64,000 nucleotides of DNA from Streptomyces tanashiensis (GCF_014648895.1 NZ_BMRZ01000012.1:62001-126000); one strand, 5' to 3'. Shown: positions 1 through 8,890, numbered from the stretch's first letter. The notes: generated by a model not told the origin, from the letters alone. Translations and numbers: made by a program.

Positions 1-347
1 CGCTGGACCCGGCCCGTGAGCACCATGCGCACGACGTCCATCGTCTCGGGCGTGGTCACGCGCAGACCGGCCTCGAAGCGCACCTCCAGGCCGAGCCGGT
101 CGAGCAGGGCGCTGATCTGGGGGCCGCCGCCGTGCACGACGACGGGCCGCAGGCCCGCGTGCCTCAGCTCCACGACGTCCTGCGCGAAGGTCCGGTGCAG
201 CGACGGGTCCACCATGGCGTTGCCGCCGAACTTGACGACCACCGTACGGCCCTGGAGTTCCTCCACCCACGGCAGATCGAGGGCGGCCGGCGAGCCCGCC
301 TCCACCGTGACTCCCGTTCCCGGCTGCGGCGTTGCGGCCCCGCTCAC
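1..347 (-). CDS. argB: Acetylglutamate kinase ArgB, partial (N-terminal 115 residues; 3' end off the window)
   Basis: ArgB phosphorylates N-acetylglutamate in the second step of arginine biosynthesis in the cytoplasm. Only the 5' part is here, because the gene runs off the left edge. After a short leader of about 30 residues the protein reads TVVVKFGGNAMVD, the glycine-rich ATP-binding segment of amino acid kinases, and then PVVVHGGGPQISALLDRL, the substrate-binding GGG segment of NAG kinases. The GTG start overlaps the argJ stop as GTGA, so translation is probably coupled. Gene order argC-argJ-argB is the usual actinobacterial one; argD and argR would be expected next, outside the window. 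Confidence 0.93.
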   Translation of the reverse strand, partial: MSGAATPQPGTGVTVEAGSPAALDLPWVEELQGRTVVVKFGGNAMVDPSLHRTFAQDVVELRHAGLRPVVVHGGGPQISALLDRLGLEVRFEAGLRVTTPETMDVVRMVLTGRVQ

Positions 348-1495
348 GAGCTGTACGCGCTGTTCTCGTGCACGTACTCGGCCGTCAGATCGTTGGTCCA
401 GATGACGGCGGAGGAGTCGCCGGAGCGCAGATCCACGGTGACGGTGATGCGGCGGTCCGACAGGTCGACCTTGTCGCGCGCCTCGCCCTCGGCACCGTCT
501 CGGCATATCCAGACGCCGTTGATGGCCACATCGAGGCGGTCGGGGTCGAAGACGGCCGACGTGGTGCCGATCGCCGACAGCACCCGGCCCCAGTTCGGGT
601 CCTCGCCGTGCAGCGCGCACTTGAGGAGGTTGTTGCGGGCCACGGCGCGGCCGACCTCGACGGCGTCGTCCTCCGAGGCCGCGCCGACGACCGCCACCTC
701 GATCTCCTTGGAGGCTCCCTCGGCGTCCGCCACCAACTGGAGCGCCAGATCCCGGCACACGGCCTGCACGGCTCCGGCGAGCTCCGCGGGCTCCGGTACG
801 ACGCCCGAAGCGCCCGAGGCCAGCAGCAGCACGGTGTCGTTGGTGGACATGCAGCCGTCCGAGTCGACCCGGTCGAAGGTCGTGCGCACCGCCTCGCGCA
901 GTGCCGAGTCGAGCACGTCGGCGCCGGCGTCGGCGTCCGTGGTCAGGACGACGAGCATGGTGGCCAGGCCCGGGGCGAGCATGCCCGCGCCCTTGGCCAT
1001 GCCTCCGACCGTCCAGCCGGCACCGGTGGCCACGGCCGTCTTGTGGACCGAGTCGGTGGTCTTGATCGCGACGGCCGCGTCCTCGCCCCCGTCCGGCGAC
1101 AGCCGGTCCGCGGCGGCGGCGATGCCGGCCGTCACCCGGTCCATCGGCAGCCGTACGCCGATCAGGCCGGTCGAGCACACGGCGACCTCGTCCGGGGCCG
1201 TGTCCACGGCCCGCGCGGTGTGCTCGGCCATCGCCTGTGCGTCGTCCGCTCCCCCGGGCCCGGTGCAGGCGTTCGCGCCGCCGGAGTTGAGCACCACGGC
1301 GGAGATCCGTCCGTCGGCGAGCACGCGGCGGGACCAGCGGACGGGCGCGGCCTGCACGCGGTTCGAGGTGAAGACGCCGGCGGCGGTGCGCGACGGTCCT
1401 CGGTTCACGACCAGGGCCAGGTCCGGATCTCCGGACTCCTTGATGCCGGCGGCCAGTCCGCAGGCGAGGAATCCAAGGGCGGCGGTCACACTCAC
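344..1495 (-). CDS. argJ: Bifunctional glutamate N-acetyltransferase / amino-acid acetyltransferase ArgJ
   Basis: ArgJ (383 aa) transfers acetyl from N-acetylornithine to glutamate, which closes the cyclic arginine pathway; bifunctional forms also use acetyl-CoA. The family self-cleaves into alpha and beta chains before a nucleophilic Thr. The expected motif is present as KGAGMLAPGLATML with Thr at about residue 179. The C-terminal part contains NLLKCALHGEDPNWGRVLSAIG, typical of the beta chain when read in two halves. The GTG start overlaps the argC stop (GTGA), and the end overlaps argB. A much longer upstream reading frame is only an open frame inside argC and has no ArgJ similarity. Whether it is mono- or bifunctional cannot be told by eye. 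Confidence 0.95.
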   Translation of the reverse strand: MSVTAALGFLACGLAAGIKESGDPDLALVVNRGPSRTAAGVFTSNRVQAAPVRWSRRVLADGRISAVVLNSGGANACTGPGGADDAQAMAEHTARAVDTAPDEVAVCSTGLIGVRLPMDRVTAGIAAAADRLSPDGGEDAAVAIKTTDSVHKTAVATGAGWTVGGMAKGAGMLAPGLATMLVVLTTDADAGADVLDSALREAVRTTFDRVDSDGCMSTNDTVLLLASGASGVVPEPAELAGAVQAVCRDLALQLVADAEGASKEIEVAVVGAASEDDAVEVGRAVARNNLLKCALHGEDPNWGRVLSAIGTTSAVFDPDRLDVAINGVWICRDGAEGEARDKVDLSDRRITVTVDLRSGDSSAVIWTNDLTAEYVHENSAYSS

Positions 1496-2532
1496 GGAGC
1501 CACTCCATTCGTGGGCAGGCCCAGCCGTTCCGGCAGGCCGAGGGCGATGTTCATGCTCTGCACCGCGCCACCCGCGGTGCCCTTCGTCAGGTTGTCGATG
1601 GCGCTCACGCAGACCAGCCTGCGGGCGTCGGTGTCCACGGCGATCTGCACCTGGGCGGTGTTCGTGCCGAGCACGGCGGCGGTGGAGGGCCATTGGCCCG
1701 CGGGCAGCAGCCGCACGAACGGCTCGCCGGCGTACGCGGTCTCGTACACGGCGCGCACCTCGTCCTTTGCTGTCGTGGCCGAAGTGCCCTGGCGCAGCCG
1801 GGCGGAGCAGGTGGCGAGGATGCCTCGGGGCATGGGCGCGAGAGTCGGTGTGAAGGAGACGGTCACGCGCTCGCCCGCCACGCGGGACAGGTTCTGCACC
1901 AGCTCCGGGGTGTGGCGGTGACCGCCTCCGACCCCGTACGGGCTCATGGAGCCCATCACCTCCGCGCCGAGGAGGTGCGGTGTGAGTGACCGCCCGGCAC
2001 CGGAGGTCCCGCTGGCGGCGACGACGACGGCCTCCGGTTCGACGAGGGCGGCGGCGTGGGCGGGGAAGAGGGCGAGGGTGATCGCGGTCGGGTAGCAGCC
2101 GGGTACCGCGATTCTGGTGGCGCCCTTCAACCCGGCTCGTGCGCCCGGCAGTTCCGGCAGGCCGTACGGCCAGGTCCCGGCGTGGGCGGTGCCGTAGAAC
2201 CGTTCCCAGGCGGCGGGGTCCCTCAGTCTGAAGTCGGCGCCGCAGTCCACGACGAGCGTGCCGCGCTCCAACTCGGCGGCCAGGGCGGCGGACTGCCCGT
2301 GGGGAAGAGCCAGGAACACCACGTCGTGGCCGCGCAGGGTCTCTGCGGAGGTGTCGAGCAGTAACCGTTCGGAGAGCTCCGGCAAGTGCGGCTGTACGGT
2401 TCCCAGCGGACGGCCCGCGCTGCTGTGCGCGGTCACCGCGCCTATCTCCACTCCGGGGTGCGAGGCCAGCAGACGGAGCAGTTCCCCACCCGCATAGCCG
2501 CTGGCACCGGCCACCGCGACCCGTACGGTCAT
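1492..2532 (-). CDS. argC: N-acetyl-gamma-glutamyl-phosphate reductase ArgC
   Basis: ArgC (346 aa) reduces N-acetylglutamyl phosphate to the semialdehyde with NADPH. The N-terminus has the dinucleotide-binding pattern VAVAGASGYAGGELLRLL, and the catalytic cysteine lies in VPGCYPTAI near residue 145, as in the family. The chosen ATG is preceded by a purine-rich stretch (GGAAGAAC). An in-frame GTG 42 nt further upstream lacks a ribosome site and would add residues unlike the family. It is the first gene of the argCJB run, with a 130-nt gap to the upstream DUF2470 gene on the same strand. I did not find a convincing ARG box in that gap. Confidence 0.95.
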   Translation of the reverse strand: MTVRVAVAGASGYAGGELLRLLASHPGVEIGAVTAHSSAGRPLGTVQPHLPELSERLLLDTSAETLRGHDVVFLALPHGQSAALAAELERGTLVVDCGADFRLRDPAAWERFYGTAHAGTWPYGLPELPGARAGLKGATRIAVPGCYPTAITLALFPAHAAALVEPEAVVVAASGTSGAGRSLTPHLLGAEVMGSMSPYGVGGGHRHTPELVQNLSRVAGERVTVSFTPTLAPMPRGILATCSARLRQGTSATTAKDEVRAVYETAYAGEPFVRLLPAGQWPSTAAVLGTNTAQVQIAVDTDARRLVCVSAIDNLTKGTAGGAVQSMNIALGLPERLGLPTNGVAP

Positions 2533-2662
2533 GTTCTTCCGTTCTCTCTGTGTTCGTGGGAGGTCGGCGGGCACGGACCGGCCGCCTCTGATGTGCCTTT
2601 GTTCTCACAGGCGTTCGGGCGCCGCCCCGTCGGCCGCGCCCCGCCCCGGACCCCGGCCCGCG

Positions 2663-3382
2663 TCAGTCGTGCACGGAGAAGGGGTGCGCGCACCGGGGAG
2701 CCACGAGGAGCCGTCGGACCTGCTCGCCGGCCCCGACCGCGTCCTTCACCGCGGCCGGGAAGGGGAAGCGCAGGTCGCAGTGACCCTGGGGATACTCGCA
2801 CCGCAGGGTGATGCCGTGCCGGTCCAGGGCGAACGGGGCGGTGCGCAGGATGCCGGGCGGCAGCTGCGGCGCCGCGAGGACGACGAGCTCCGCGACCATG
2901 TCCTCGTGGGCGTCGGACAGATGCGCCAGCATGCCGGCTTCCTCGACGGCGAGCGGATCCGGCGCGGCGAGGGCGACCTCGTCGAGCCCGACGTCCCGCG
3001 CTCCCGCCGCGGTGCGCAGGGTGACCCGCGCGGTGTCGAGACGGACCACCTCACCGTCGCGGTCCGGATTCTGCGGGGTCAGCCATCCGGAGATCGTCAC
3101 CCGGGCCCGCACCCGGTCGCGGATCGCTGTCGCGGCGACATCGGTGAACTCCAGCAATGCGGCGAGGCTGCCGCGCGGTGCGGTGGCGATCTGGGCGGCC
3201 AGCGGGCTGCCCGTCGGAGGATGCAGGTAGATCCGGCCCTTCGCGTCGACCGAGTGCATGCCGATCAGTTCGTAGTCCCGCCCTTCCGTGGTGAGGGACA
3301 GGGAAACGGCCTGGGCGAGCACCGAGCGGACCCGCTCGGCGGCGGTCAGCTCGGTCGTTGCGGCATCCGCGGCACCACTCAC
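2663..3382 (-). CDS. DUF2470 domain protein (flavin/heme split-barrel, HugZ-like)
   Basis: This 239-residue protein has the layout of HugZ/PNPOx-like heme-utilisation proteins: an N-terminal split-barrel half (residues about 15-130, with GMHSVDAKGRIYL and LLEFTDVAA) and a C-terminal DUF2470 helix-strand domain starting near LAHLSDAHEDMVAELVVLAA. Family members bind heme or flavin and some release iron from heme. No signal peptide or membrane segment is seen, so it should be cytoplasmic. The start follows GAGGAGTTGCC. About 40 bp upstream is a DmdR1/IdeR-type iron box, which supports a role in iron or heme homeostasis. Its substrate is not shown by the sequence. Confidence 0.8.
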   Translation of the reverse strand: MSGAADAATTELTAAERVRSVLAQAVSLSLTTEGRDYELIGMHSVDAKGRIYLHPPTGSPLAAQIATAPRGSLAALLEFTDVAATAIRDRVRARVTISGWLTPQNPDRDGEVVRLDTARVTLRTAAGARDVGLDEVALAAPDPLAVEEAGMLAHLSDAHEDMVAELVVLAAPQLPPGILRTAPFALDRHGITLRCEYPQGHCDLRFPFPAAVKDAVGAGEQVRRLLVAPRCAHPFSVHD

Positions 3383-3422
3383 GGCAACTCCTCACGAGGC
3401 AGGACATCCAGCACCCTTCAAC

Positions 3423-3441
3423 TAAGGCAAGGCTAACCTAA
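3423..3441. promoter_or_regulatory. Iron box (DmdR1/IdeR-type operator)
   Basis: The 19-bp sequence TAAGGCAAGGCTAACCTAA matches 16 of 19 positions of the actinobacterial iron-box consensus TTAGGTTAGGCTAACCTAA; the right half is perfect. It lies 41 bp upstream of the DUF2470 start (minus strand), in promoter range. DmdR1 (a DtxR-family repressor) with ferrous iron would be expected to repress from here. Known: the consensus. Inferred: binding at this site. Confidence 0.8.
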
Positions 3442-3589
3442 ATTTTGCCGAGGTGTGCGTCCAGGGCGGAGGCCGTCGGCAACTACAGATCTTTCTCAAC
3501 TTTGCGTCCACATCCCGGATGTTGCTCGCCGTTCGGCCGTCGCGCGCCCTAGGGTGGTTCCCGCAGCTGGTTCGCCCCGTCCGCCAGGC

Positions 3590-3765
3590 GGGAGGCGTCG
3601 TAAGAGGGAACCCGGTGGGAATCCGGGACTGCCCCGCAGCGGTGAGCGGGAACGACCGCCGTCATACGCACTGGGACCGGACAACGGTCCTGGGAAGCGA
3701 CGGCCAGTAGGTGTCCTCCACGAGGAGGGCGTGCCCGCGAGTCCGAAGACCTGCCCGTTGCCCGC
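3590..3765 (+). ncRNA. Cobalamin (B12) riboswitch upstream of metE
   Basis: The leader carries the ordered conserved blocks of the cobalamin aptamer: AAGAGGGAACCCGGTG, GAATCCGGGACTGCCCC, the B12-box segment GCAGCGGTGAGCGGGAACGA, then CACTGG, GGGAAGCGACGGCCAGTAGG and the closing CGCGAGTCCGAAGACCTGCC. Outer limits are approximate. About 170 nt separate it from the metE start. Such riboswitches shut off B12-independent MetE when cobalamin is plentiful, so that MetH is used instead. Whether the switch acts on transcription or translation cannot be told here, as no U-rich terminator is visible. Confidence 0.95.
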
Positions 3766-3936
3766 ACGCGGACGTATTCCGCGCGCGGACATCCCGGTGA
3801 CCTCGTGGGCGGGTCGGCGTACACAACGAGCGGCACCTGCGAGAACCTCCCGCAGCGTGGTCCGCGCGTTCTGTCGTTCCTTCGCGTCCATCCCCGTCCC
3901 CGGGTGTTCAGGACACATCTCGCGAAGGAGAGTTCC

Positions 3937-6261
3937 GTGACCGCGAAGCCCGCATCCGCGGCGGCACGAGCCACCGTGTACGGCTACCCCCGCCAGGGAC
4001 AGAACCGCGAACTGAAGAAGGCCGTCGAGGGCTACTGGAAGGGCCGCGTCACCGCCGACGCCCTCCGGGAGACCGCGGCCGGCCTCCGCCGTTCCCACTG
4101 GCGGCAACTGGCCGACGCCGGCATCCACGAAGTGCCCACCGGTGACTTCTCGTACTACGACCACGTCCTGGACACCAGTGTCATGGTCGGCACCGTCCCC
4201 GCACGCCACCGCGAGGCCGTCGACGCCGACGCGCTCGACGGCTACTTCGCGATGGCCCGCGGCACCCAGGACGTGGCACCGCTGGAGATGACCAAGTGGT
4301 TCGACACCAACTACCACTACCTGGTCCCGGAGCTCGGCCCGGACACCGTCTTCAGCGCCGACTCCACCCAGCAGGTCGCCGAACTGGAGGAAGCCCTCGC
4401 CCTCGGCCACACTCCCCGACCGGTCATCGTCGGACCCCTCACCTACCTGCTCCTCGCCAAGCCCGCCCCGGGCGTCGCGGCCGACTTCGAACCGCTGACC
4501 CTCCTCGACCGGCTGCTGCCGGTCTACGCCGACGTACTCGCCGATCTGCACGCGGCCGGCGCCGAGTGGGTCCAGCTGGACGAGCCCGCCCTGGTCCAGG
4601 ACCGCACCCCGGCCGAACTGAACGCCGCAGCCCGCGCCTACCGCGAACTGGGAACGGTCACCGACCGGCCCAAGCTGCTCGTCGCCTCGTACTTCGACCG
4701 GCTCGGCGACGCCCTCAAGGTGCTCGCCGCCTCCCCCGTGGAGGGCCTCGCCCTCGACTTCACCGACTCCGCCGCCGCGAACCTCGACGACCTCGCCGCG
4801 GTCGGCGGGCTGCCCGGCAAGCGCCTGGTCGCGGGCGTCGTCGACGGCCGCAACATCTGGATCAACGACTACCAGAAGTCCCTGGCCACGCTCGGCACCC
4901 TGCTCGGGCTGGCCGGCCGGGTCGACGTCGCCGCGTCCTGCTCGCTGCTGCACGTGCCGCTCGACGCCACCGCCGAGCGCGACATCGACCCGCAGATCCG
5001 GCGCTGGCTGGCCTTCGCCCGCCAGAAGACCACCGAGATCGCCACCCTCGCCCGCGGCCTCTCCCAGGGCACCGACACGATCGCCGCCGAACTGGCCGCC
5101 AACCGCGCCGACCTCGCCTCGCGCGCCGGCTCCCCCCTCACCCGCGACCCCGCCGTCCGCGCCCGTACCGCCGCCGTCACCGACGCCGACGGCCGGCGGT
5201 CACCGTCGTACCCCGTGCGTTCCGCGGCGCAGCGCGCCCATCTGGGCCTGCCGGTGCTGCCGACCACCACCATCGGCTCGTTCCCGCAGACCGACGAGCT
5301 CCGCGTGGCCCGCGCCGCTCTGCGGGCCGGCCGGATCGACGCCACCGGGTACGAGGAGCGCATCAAGGACGAGATCCGCGAGGTCATCTCCTTCCAGGAG
5401 AAGACCGGCGTCGACGTGCTGGTGCACGGCGAGCCCGAACGCAACGACATGGTGCAGTACTTCGCCGAGCAGCTGACGGGCTACGTCGCCACGCGGCACG
5501 GCTGGGTGCAGTCGTACGGCACCCGCTACGTCCGCCCGCCCGTCCTCGCCGGCGACATCTCCCGCCCCGAGCCGATGACGGTGCGCTGGACGACGTACGC
5601 CCAGGCGCAGACCTCCCGGCCGGTCAAGGGCATGCTGACCGGTCCGGTCACCATGCTGGCCTGGTCCTTCGTGCGGGACGACCAGCCGCTGGGCGACACC
5701 GCCCGGCAGGTGGCGCTCGCCCTGCGCGACGAGGTGAACGACCTGGAGGCGGCCGGCACGTCCGTCATCCAGGTCGACGAGCCGGCCCTCCGCGAGACCC
5801 TGCCGCTCCGCGCCGCCGACCACGCCGCCTACCTGGCATGGGCGACCGAGTCCTTCCGGCTCACGACCAGCGGCGTGCGGCCGGACACCCAGATCCATAC
5901 GCACATGTGCTATGCGGAGTTCGGCGACATCGTCCGGGCCATCGACGACCTCGACGCCGACGTCATCAGCCTGGAGGCGGCCCGCTCCCACATGCAGGTC
6001 GCCGACGAACTGGCCTCGCACGGCTACCCGCGCGAGGCCGGTCCGGGTGTCTGGGACATCCACTCCCCGCGCATCCCGAGCAGCGACGAAGCCGCCGCGC
6101 TCCTGCGCAAGGGCCTGGACGCCATCCCGGCCGAGCGGCTGTGGGTCAATCCCGACTGCGGTCTGAAGACCCGTGGCTGGCCGGAGACCCGCGCCTCCCT
6201 GGAGAACCTCGTCATCGCCGCCCGCGAGGTCAGGGCCGAGTTGACGGCCGACAACGGCTGA
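3937..6261 (+). CDS. metE: Cobalamin-independent methionine synthase MetE
   Basis: MetE (774 aa, full length) transfers the methyl group of 5-methyltetrahydropteroyltriglutamate to homocysteine without B12. The N-terminal half starts VYGYPRQGQNRELKKAVEGYW. The C-terminal catalytic half begins near LPVLPTTTIGSFPQT. The zinc ligands of the family appear in HTHMCYAEFGD (His, Cys) and NPDCGLKTRGW (Cys). The GTG start follows GAAGGAGA at good distance; an upstream in-frame extension runs into the leader RNA and is not expected to be translated. Expression is probably set by the cobalamin riboswitch just upstream. Two hairpins follow the stop codon. Confidence 0.97.
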   Translation: MTAKPASAAARATVYGYPRQGQNRELKKAVEGYWKGRVTADALRETAAGLRRSHWRQLADAGIHEVPTGDFSYYDHVLDTSVMVGTVPARHREAVDADALDGYFAMARGTQDVAPLEMTKWFDTNYHYLVPELGPDTVFSADSTQQVAELEEALALGHTPRPVIVGPLTYLLLAKPAPGVAADFEPLTLLDRLLPVYADVLADLHAAGAEWVQLDEPALVQDRTPAELNAAARAYRELGTVTDRPKLLVASYFDRLGDALKVLAASPVEGLALDFTDSAAANLDDLAAVGGLPGKRLVAGVVDGRNIWINDYQKSLATLGTLLGLAGRVDVAASCSLLHVPLDATAERDIDPQIRRWLAFARQKTTEIATLARGLSQGTDTIAAELAANRADLASRAGSPLTRDPAVRARTAAVTDADGRRSPSYPVRSAAQRAHLGLPVLPTTTIGSFPQTDELRVARAALRAGRIDATGYEERIKDEIREVISFQEKTGVDVLVHGEPERNDMVQYFAEQLTGYVATRHGWVQSYGTRYVRPPVLAGDISRPEPMTVRWTTYAQAQTSRPVKGMLTGPVTMLAWSFVRDDQPLGDTARQVALALRDEVNDLEAAGTSVIQVDEPALRETLPLRAADHAAYLAWATESFRLTTSGVRPDTQIHTHMCYAEFGDIVRAIDDLDADVISLEAARSHMQVADELASHGYPREAGPGVWDIHSPRIPSSDEAAALLRKGLDAIPAERLWVNPDCGLKTRGWPETRASLENLVIAAREVRAELTADNG

Positions 6262-6272
6262 TGCCCTCGGGT

Positions 6273-6302
6273 CCGGGCCGGACGCGTCGTCGTCCGGCCC
6301 GG
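6273..6302 (+). terminator. Hairpin after metE
   Basis: CCGGGCCGGACG pairs perfectly with CGTCCGGCCCGG across a 6-nt loop (12-bp stem), beginning 11 nt after the metE stop. It lacks a U tract, as is common for Streptomyces terminators. Confidence 0.75.
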
Positions 6303-6314
6303 CCGACCACGACC

Positions 6315-6342
6315 GGACAGAGGCCACGAGCGGCCTCTGTCC
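6315..6342 (+). terminator. Second hairpin after metE
   Basis: GGACAGAGGCC pairs perfectly with GGCCTCTGTCC across a 6-nt loop (11-bp stem), 12 nt after the first hairpin. The tandem arrangement suggests that metE transcription ends here and that folP has its own promoter in the following 130 nt. Confidence 0.7.
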
Positions 6343-6471
6343 CGCCCCGATTCCAGGGAACCCTCGAAAGCCGCCTCATGCGGAGAAGGACGGCATGTCC
6401 ACCCACGCACCGACCCACCTCACGCCTGACATCTGCCGTCGGAGCCTCGTCCACCGGACAGAGGTGTCGGC

Positions 6472-7362
6472 GTGAATCCGTCCCCTGCCCCGAAGGTCAC
6501 CCCCCGGGGACGCGAGGGCACCGGCGCCGTCGCCGGGCTGCCGCACTGGGACCGGTGCGCCGTCATGGGCGTGGTGAACGTGACCCCCGACTCCTTCTCC
6601 GACGGCGGCCGCTGGTTCGACCCGGCGGCGGCGGTGAAGCACGGTCTGGATCTCGTGACCGGGGGCGCCGACCTGGTCGACGTCGGCGGCGAGTCGACCC
6701 GGCCGGGCGCCTCCCGTGTCGACGAGGACGAGGAGTTGCGGCGTGTCGTCCCCGTGGTCCGGGACCTGACGGCCGAAGGGGTCCTCGTGTCCGTCGACAC
6801 CATGCGCGCGTCGGTCGCCGCGCGGGCGATCGAGGCGGGGGCGGTCCTCGTCAACGACGTCAGCGGGGGTCTGGCGGACCCCGGGATGGTCCCGGCCGTC
6901 GCGGCCGGCGGCGTCCCCTTCGTCGTGATGCACTGGCGCGGGTTCAGCCACGAGATGCACGGCCGTGCGGTGTACGCGGACGTGGTGCGCGAGGTCGTCG
7001 CGGAACTCGGCGCCCGTCTGGAGGCCGTGGTGGCCGCGGGCATTCCGCCGGAGCGGCTCGTGGTCGACCCGGGGCTGGGATTCGCCAAACGGGCGGAGCA
7101 CGACCTCCGTCTGATCGCCGGTCTGGGCGAACTGCGTGCGCTGGGCCGCCCCGTGCTGGTCGCCGGCTCCCGCAAGAGGTTCCTGGGCCACATCCTGGCC
7201 GGCGCGGACGGCACCCCGCCCCCCGCGCACGGGCGGGACGCCGCCACGGCCGCCCTCTCGGCGATCGCCGCCCACCAGGGCGCCTGGGCCGTCAGGGTCC
7301 ATGACGTCCGGGCGACGGCGGACGCGGTGATGGTCGCCCGTGCGCTCGCGTCCGCCTCCTGA
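6472..7362 (+). CDS. folP: Dihydropteroate synthase
   Basis: This 296-residue TIM-barrel enzyme condenses p-aminobenzoate with dihydropterin pyrophosphate in folate synthesis. Diagnostic motifs are MGVVNVTPDSFSDGG (pterin loop), GGESTRPGA, VSVDTMR, VLVNDVSGG, FVVMHWRG and LVVDPGLGFAK, all in family order; LVAGSRKRFLG is the Ser-Arg-Lys segment near the end. The GTG start gives an N-terminal extension of about 30 residues before the barrel, and its ribosome site (AGAGG) is weak, so an internal start closer to MGVVNV is possible. It stands alone rather than in a folE-folB-folK cluster, so it may be a second folP copy. Its position after metE links it to one-carbon metabolism only by neighbourhood. 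Confidence 0.93.
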   Translation: MNPSPAPKVTPRGREGTGAVAGLPHWDRCAVMGVVNVTPDSFSDGGRWFDPAAAVKHGLDLVTGGADLVDVGGESTRPGASRVDEDEELRRVVPVVRDLTAEGVLVSVDTMRASVAARAIEAGAVLVNDVSGGLADPGMVPAVAAGGVPFVVMHWRGFSHEMHGRAVYADVVREVVAELGARLEAVVAAGIPPERLVVDPGLGFAKRAEHDLRLIAGLGELRALGRPVLVAGSRKRFLGHILAGADGTPPPAHGRDAATAALSAIAAHQGAWAVRVHDVRATADAVMVARALASAS

Positions 7363-7419
7363 CCGGCCGGAGCCAGGGCCCGGGCACCTTCCTCGCGGCA
7401 TCGGCCGGACGGGCACGGC

Positions 7420-8826
7420 TCAGGCCGGCGGGTCGGCCACGGGGTACGGGACGAAGGTGGTCGCGTTCTGGTCGATCCGGAGGGGGCGCCCGAGGGGTGG
7501 GGCGGCCCGCTGGGGGCAGTCGAGCCGTTCGCAGACGCGGCATCCCATGCCGATCGGGGTGGCGGCGGCAGCGTTGTCGAGATCCAGGCCGTCCGAGTAC
7601 ACGAGGCGGTGGGCGTGGCGGACCTCGCAGCCGAGCCCGAGGGCGAAGGTCTTGCCCGGTTCGCCCCAGCCGCCCCGGTGACGGGTGAGCGCACGGGCGG
7701 TCCACAGGTAACGCTGCCCGTCGGGCATGGCGGCGATCTGGACGTGGATGCGGCCGGGCGCGGCGAACGCCTCGTACACGTTCCACAGCGGGCAGGTGCC
7801 GCCCGCCCGGGAGAAGTGGAAGCCGGTGGCGGACTGCCGCTTGGACATGTTGCCGGCCCGGTCGACGCGGACGAAGGAGAAGGGGACGCCGCGCAGGCGG
7901 GGGCGCTGGAGGGTGCTGAGGCGGTGGCAGACCGTCTCGTAGCCGAGCCCGAAGCGGTCGGTGAGCCGTTCGATGTCGTACCGGAACTCCTCCGCCGCCG
8001 CGTGGAACGCCTCGTACGGCAGGAGCAGCGCGGCGGCGAAGTAGTTCGCGATGCCGATGCGCGCGAGCTGGTGGGCCGGGCCGCCGGGCGAGAAGTCCTC
8101 GGCCGCCTGCCGGTCCAGGCCGTCCCCGTACTCCAGCAGGGCGAGTTGCGTGGCCATGCGGAAGGCGCGCTGCCCGGGGCGCAGGCGTGCCGAGAGCCGC
8201 AGGGTGCGGGTCCGCTCGTCGTAGGAGTGCAGACGGTCACCCGACTCGGACGAGAAGCGGACGCCGTGGTGGTCGGTGAGCCGGGCGGTCAGGGCCGTGA
8301 TGACGTCGCCGGGCCTGATGCCGATCTCCTTCGCGAGCGCCTCGGCCGCGAGGTCGGTCTCGTGGAGATAGTTCTGCCGGCGGTAGAAGAAGTCTCGGAT
8401 CTCCTCGTGCGGGGAGCGCGGCAGCTCCGGGTCGGCTCCCCGTGGATCCGCCGCGTCGGCGAGCCGTTCGGCGAGACGCTGGTTGCGCCGCCCCAGGTCG
8501 ACCAGAACGTGGGCGACCGCCGGAATGCGTGAGGCGAGGTCGGCCAGGTCGGAGGTGGAGACCCGGGCTGCTGCGAGCTCCCCCGACAGCGCTTCGCGGA
8601 GGTCCGCGACGAGACGGCTGGTGTCCCGCTCGGAGAAGAACCCCGGGTCCACGCCGAAGGCCTCGGTCAGACGCAGCAGCACGGGCACCGTCAGGGGTCT
8701 CGCGTCGTGTTCCATCTGGTTGAGGTAGCTGGGAGAGATGGCCAGGGTGCGGGCCAGCTCCGCCTGGCTCATTCCACGGTCCTCGCGCAGCCGTCGCAGT
8801 CGTGCCCCCGCGTACGTCTTGCTCAC
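7420..8826 (-). CDS. ramB: RamB/ScfR-family transcriptional regulator (HTH-XRE plus short-chain acyl-CoA-type domain)
   Basis: The 468-residue protein starts with an XRE helix-turn-helix (residues about 8-65, RLRRLREDRGMSQAELARTL and SYLNQMEHDARPL), then an IrrE/DUF955-like middle region, and ends with a DUF2083-type domain carrying clustered cysteines (GGTCPLW, GLGCEVRHA, GCRVCERLDCPQR). This is the layout of RamB and PrpR, which control acetate, glyoxylate and propionate genes in Corynebacterium and Mycobacterium; mycobacterial PrpR binds an Fe-S cluster through such cysteines and senses short-chain acyl-CoA. The GTG start follows GGGAGG. It is divergent from aceA, which fits control of the glyoxylate shunt. 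The gene name is by family and context; the ligand is inferred. Confidence 0.88.
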   Translation of the reverse strand: MSKTYAGARLRRLREDRGMSQAELARTLAISPSYLNQMEHDARPLTVPVLLRLTEAFGVDPGFFSERDTSRLVADLREALSGELAAARVSTSDLADLASRIPAVAHVLVDLGRRNQRLAERLADAADPRGADPELPRSPHEEIRDFFYRRQNYLHETDLAAEALAKEIGIRPGDVITALTARLTDHHGVRFSSESGDRLHSYDERTRTLRLSARLRPGQRAFRMATQLALLEYGDGLDRQAAEDFSPGGPAHQLARIGIANYFAAALLLPYEAFHAAAEEFRYDIERLTDRFGLGYETVCHRLSTLQRPRLRGVPFSFVRVDRAGNMSKRQSATGFHFSRAGGTCPLWNVYEAFAAPGRIHVQIAAMPDGQRYLWTARALTRHRGGWGEPGKTFALGLGCEVRHAHRLVYSDGLDLDNAAAATPIGMGCRVCERLDCPQRAAPPLGRPLRIDQNATTFVPYPVADPPA

Positions 8827-8890
8827 CTTCGGCCTCCCGCTCGGTCAGGACTTCTGCGGCAGCGTACGCCGCCGAGCCTCGTCCACGTCC

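Noticed and set aside
2533..2662. A possible ARG box upstream of argC
   Set aside because: I looked for TGCAT or TGAAT-type palindromes bound by ArgR and saw none that I could defend.
4296..7304. A 1002-codon frame across metE and folP
   Set aside because: It is out of frame with two unambiguous enzymes and rich in Arg and Pro, as expected of GC-driven shadow frames.
7363..7419. A terminator between convergent folP and ramB
   Set aside because: GGCCGG words recur there, but no continuous stem of useful length could be built in the 57-nt gap.
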